Part shown: piece after piece, positions 61,813 to 64,000 of the stretch
Numbering within the stretch: the stretch's first letter is position 1
Layout: the number at the start of each line of letters is the position of its first letter
From: JAEVLT01 sp044598425
Lineage (GTDB): Bacteria; Bacillota; Bacilli; Bacillales; Cytobacillaceae
Direction: 5' to 3'
Assembly: GCA_044598425.1 (NCBI GenBank)
Contig: CP172536.1
Coordinates: 2,604,001-2,668,000 of the forward strand
Length of the DNA stretch: 64,000 nucleotides
Program-made: the position numbers and the translations under genes
The notes under the pieces: generated by a model
Databases searched by the model: none
The model's input: the letters and a program-made list of their open reading frames with translations, nothing else
Told to the model about the DNA's origin: nothing

Positions 61813-63747
61813 TCAGCCTTTTCTTACTTCATTTTGAATCAAAGCTAAAAAGTCTGCAAACGGTACAGTTTCTGATTTTTGTTCCCCGTATTTGCGGACA
61901 TTGACGGCGTTTTCAGCCGTTTCTTTGTCACCGACAACGAGCATATACGGGATTTTTTGCATCTGCGCTTCGCGGATTTTGTAGCCTATTTTTTCATCGC
62001 GGCCATCCAGCTCAACGCGGAAGCCTTCACGCTTAAGCTCTTCTTGAATTTGTTTGGCGTACTCATAATGCACTTCTGGGGATACCGGGATCACTTGAGC
62101 CTGAACAGGAGCAAGCCATGTTGGAAACGCTCCTTTATACTCCTCAATTAAGTAGGCAACAAAGCGCTCCATTGTGGACACAACTCCGCGGTGAACAACA
62201 ACCGGACGATGCTGCTTGCCGTCTTCCCCGACATACGTTAAATCGAAGCGTTCAGGCAGCAAGAAATCAAGCTGCACTGTTGAAAGCGTCTCATCTTTTC
62301 CAAGGGCTGTTCTTACTTGAACATCAAGTTTAGGACCGTAGAAAGCCGCCTCGCCTTCTGCTTCAAAGTAGTTCAGGCCAAGATCGTCCATCGCTTCTTT
62401 CAGCATGCTTTGCGCTTTTTCCCACATGGCATCATCGTCAAAATACTTTGCTTTATCCTGTGGATCGCGATAGGAAAGCCTGAAAGAATAGTCGGTAATA
62501 TTAAAGTCTTTGTACACATCCAAAATCAGACGGACAACGCGCTGGAATTCGTCTTTGATTTGATCCGGACGGACAAAAATATGCGCGTCATTCAGCGTCA
62601 TTCCCCGTACGCGCTGCAGTCCCGATAGCGCCCCGGACATTTCATAGCGGTGCATCAATCCGAGTTCAGCAATCCGGATTGGAAGTTCGCGGTAGCTGTG
62701 AATGCTATTTTTGTATACCATCATATGGTGCGGGCAGTTCATTGGGCGAAGAACCAATTGCTCATTATCCATTTCCATTACAGGAAACATGTCTTCTTGA
62801 TAATGATCCCAGTGCCCGGAAGTTTTGTAAAGATCCACACTTCCCATAATTGGCGTATATACATGGTCATAGCCGAGGCGCTGTTCTTTATCGACAATAT
62901 AGCGCTCGATAATCCGTCTGATTGTCGCGCCTTTTGGCAGCCATAGCGGTAACCCTTGTCCCACCTTTTGCGAAGTTGTAAATAGATTTAACTCTTTGCC
63001 AATCTTGCGGTGGTCGCGCTCCTTTGCTTCTTCTAAAAACTTAAGATGCGCTGCTAAATCTTCTTTTTTGAAAAAGGCTGTCCCATAGATCCGCTGCAGC
63101 ATTTTATTGTCGCTGTTGCCGCGCCAATAAGCGCCTGCGATACTCAATAGTTTAAATTCCTTGATTTTTCCTGTTGACGGCATGTGTACGCCGCGGCATA
63201 GGTCAAAAAATTCGCCTTGTTCGTAAATCGTTACTGTTTCATCGGCCGGAATCGCTTCAATCAATTCAAGCTTGTATTCATCGCCAATTTCTTTGTAGAT
63301 TTGAACAGCTTCATCACGGCTCACTTCTTTTCGAATAATTTCAATGTTCTCGTTGACAATTTTCGCCATTTCTTTTTCGATTTTTGGAAGATCTTCTGGA
63401 GTGATCGATTCTTCTAAATCGACATCATAATAAAACCCATTTTCAATTACAGGTCCGACACCGAGTTTTACATTCGGATAGAGTCTTTTTATTGCTTGAG
63501 CCATTAAGTGCGCAGTGCTATGGCGCAGCACCTCAAGAGCTTCAGGTGAATCGGGAGTAATGATTTCAATAGCCCCATTTCCTGGGATCGGGCGCCGAAG
63601 ATCAACCATTTGGCCATTCCATTTACCAGCAATCGCTTTTTTCTTCAGCCCAGGGCTGATGGACGCCGCGATATCTTCTGTTGTTGTTCCGTTTGGAAAC
63701 TCCTTTACTGCTCCATCTGGAAACGTAATTTTCACAACGTCTGACAT
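61813..63747 (-). CDS. thrS: Threonyl-tRNA synthetase ThrS
   Basis: ThrS charges tRNA-Thr. The 644-residue class II enzyme has a TGS domain (residues 1-62), the SAD editing domain with HSTAHLMAQA and DLCRGVHMPSTG, motif 2 (LGLMHRYEMSGALSGLQRVRG), zinc ligand Cys in RPMNCPHHM and the C-terminal anticodon domain. ATG 63747 follows AAAGGAGG. T-box leader directly upstream; the infC operon follows. Confidence 0.97.
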   Translation of the reverse strand: MSDVVKITFPDGAVKEFPNGTTTEDIAASISPGLKKKAIAGKWNGQMVDLRRPIPGNGAIEIITPDSPEALEVLRHSTAHLMAQAIKRLYPNVKLGVGPVIENGFYYDVDLEESITPEDLPKIEKEMAKIVNENIEIIRKEVSRDEAVQIYKEIGDEYKLELIEAIPADETVTIYEQGEFFDLCRGVHMPSTGKIKEFKLLSIAGAYWRGNSDNKMLQRIYGTAFFKKEDLAAHLKFLEEAKERDHRKIGKELNLFTTSQKVGQGLPLWLPKGATIRRIIERYIVDKEQRLGYDHVYTPIMGSVDLYKTSGHWDHYQEDMFPVMEMDNEQLVLRPMNCPHHMMVYKNSIHSYRELPIRIAELGLMHRYEMSGALSGLQRVRGMTLNDAHIFVRPDQIKDEFQRVVRLILDVYKDFNITDYSFRLSYRDPQDKAKYFDDDAMWEKAQSMLKEAMDDLGLNYFEAEGEAAFYGPKLDVQVRTALGKDETLSTVQLDFLLPERFDLTYVGEDGKQHRPVVVHRGVVSTMERFVAYLIEEYKGAFPTWLAPVQAQVIPVSPEVHYEYAKQIQEELKREGFRVELDGRDEKIGYKIREAQMQKIPYMLVVGDKETAENAVNVRKYGEQKSETVPFADFLALIQNEVRKG

Positions 63748-63776
63748 GGTAATTCCTCCTTTAATTTTTTACAAAA

Positions 63777-64000
63777 CAAAAAACCCGCCCCTAGCATAAG
63801 GGACGAGTTTGTTCACACGTGGTTCCACCCAAATTTTCATTTTAGGCTCTCCGCCTTCAAATGACTTTCGGACAAATAACGGTTGCGGCCGTCAGCTATT
63901 ACGATCCTCAAAGCGGAGGGTTCACAGCTGAAGTTTAAAGGCGGTAAGCATTCGATTCGTGTTAGGAAGCTTACAGCCATGACCCCCCTCTCTAAAAACC
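63777..64000 (-). promoter_or_regulatory. T-box riboswitch of thrS (truncated by the window edge)
   Basis: The conserved T-box GGGTGGAACCACG is at 63830-63818 on the minus strand, followed by a terminator (AACTCGTCCC / GGGGCGGGTT plus T-run, 63777-63810). Upstream Stem I shows ACC at 63945-63943, a threonine specifier in context. The 5' end and promoter lie outside the window. Confidence 0.92.

Overview
This window is core chromosome of an endospore-forming, low-GC Gram-positive bacterium of the family Bacillaceae. The evidence is direct: sporulation and germination genes (spoVID, ysxE, lonB, gerM, gerE, sspI), T-box leaders on three aminoacyl-tRNA synthetase transcripts, an L-box on lysC, an AUU-started infC, and a gene order that, from memory, closely follows the thrS-to-folC arc of Bacillus subtilis. 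The species cannot be fixed from the sequence alone. Nearly everything is on the minus strand, so operons read from right to left.

Reading right to left: the thrS T-box and thrS; the infC-rpmI-rplT translation operon with an attenuator leader; ysdA, an all-alpha dUTPase and an M42 aminopeptidase; sspI (plus strand); a TrmH-type RNA methyltransferase; pheST with its T-box; a 34-codon gene and an extragenic repeat; rnhC (plus) opposite zapA-cvpA-polX-mutS2. Then comes the fatty-acid degradation block lcfA / fadR-fadB-etfB-etfA with a FadR operator, then trxA, uvrC, lysC under a lysine riboswitch, yslB (plus) and sdhCAB. Beyond sdh lie a class D sortase, a repeat-rich candidate small-RNA locus, gerE behind a well-matched sigma-K promoter, ysmB-racE, gerM, rph-rdgB-ysnB, a single tRNA-Arg, ysoA, tig, clpX, lonB, lonA-engB and a plus-strand membrane protein. 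The left quarter holds the haem operon hemAXCDBL, a decayed serine-hydrolase lipoprotein gene, spoVID-ysxE, a small membrane protein (plus), valS with T-box, folC and a membrane GAF-GGDEF diguanylate cyclase. A plus-strand, beta-rich protein of unknown function runs off the left edge.

Functionally this is housekeeping: tRNA charging, ribosome assembly, haem synthesis, ATP-dependent proteolysis, beta-oxidation with electron-transfer flavoprotein, succinate oxidation, DNA repair and spore assembly. Many genes start with TTG or GTG, and several true starts lie well inside the longest open frames; I placed them by Shine-Dalgarno spacing and family N-termini.

I see no prophage, complete insertion sequence, CRISPR array or defence island, and no clear new multi-gene system. 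The least explained parts are the tandem 52-bp repeats with promoter and terminators between gerE and the sortase, two unannotated-size genes (27 and 34 codons), the lipoprotein pseudogene, the extragenic repeats and the unknown protein at the left edge.
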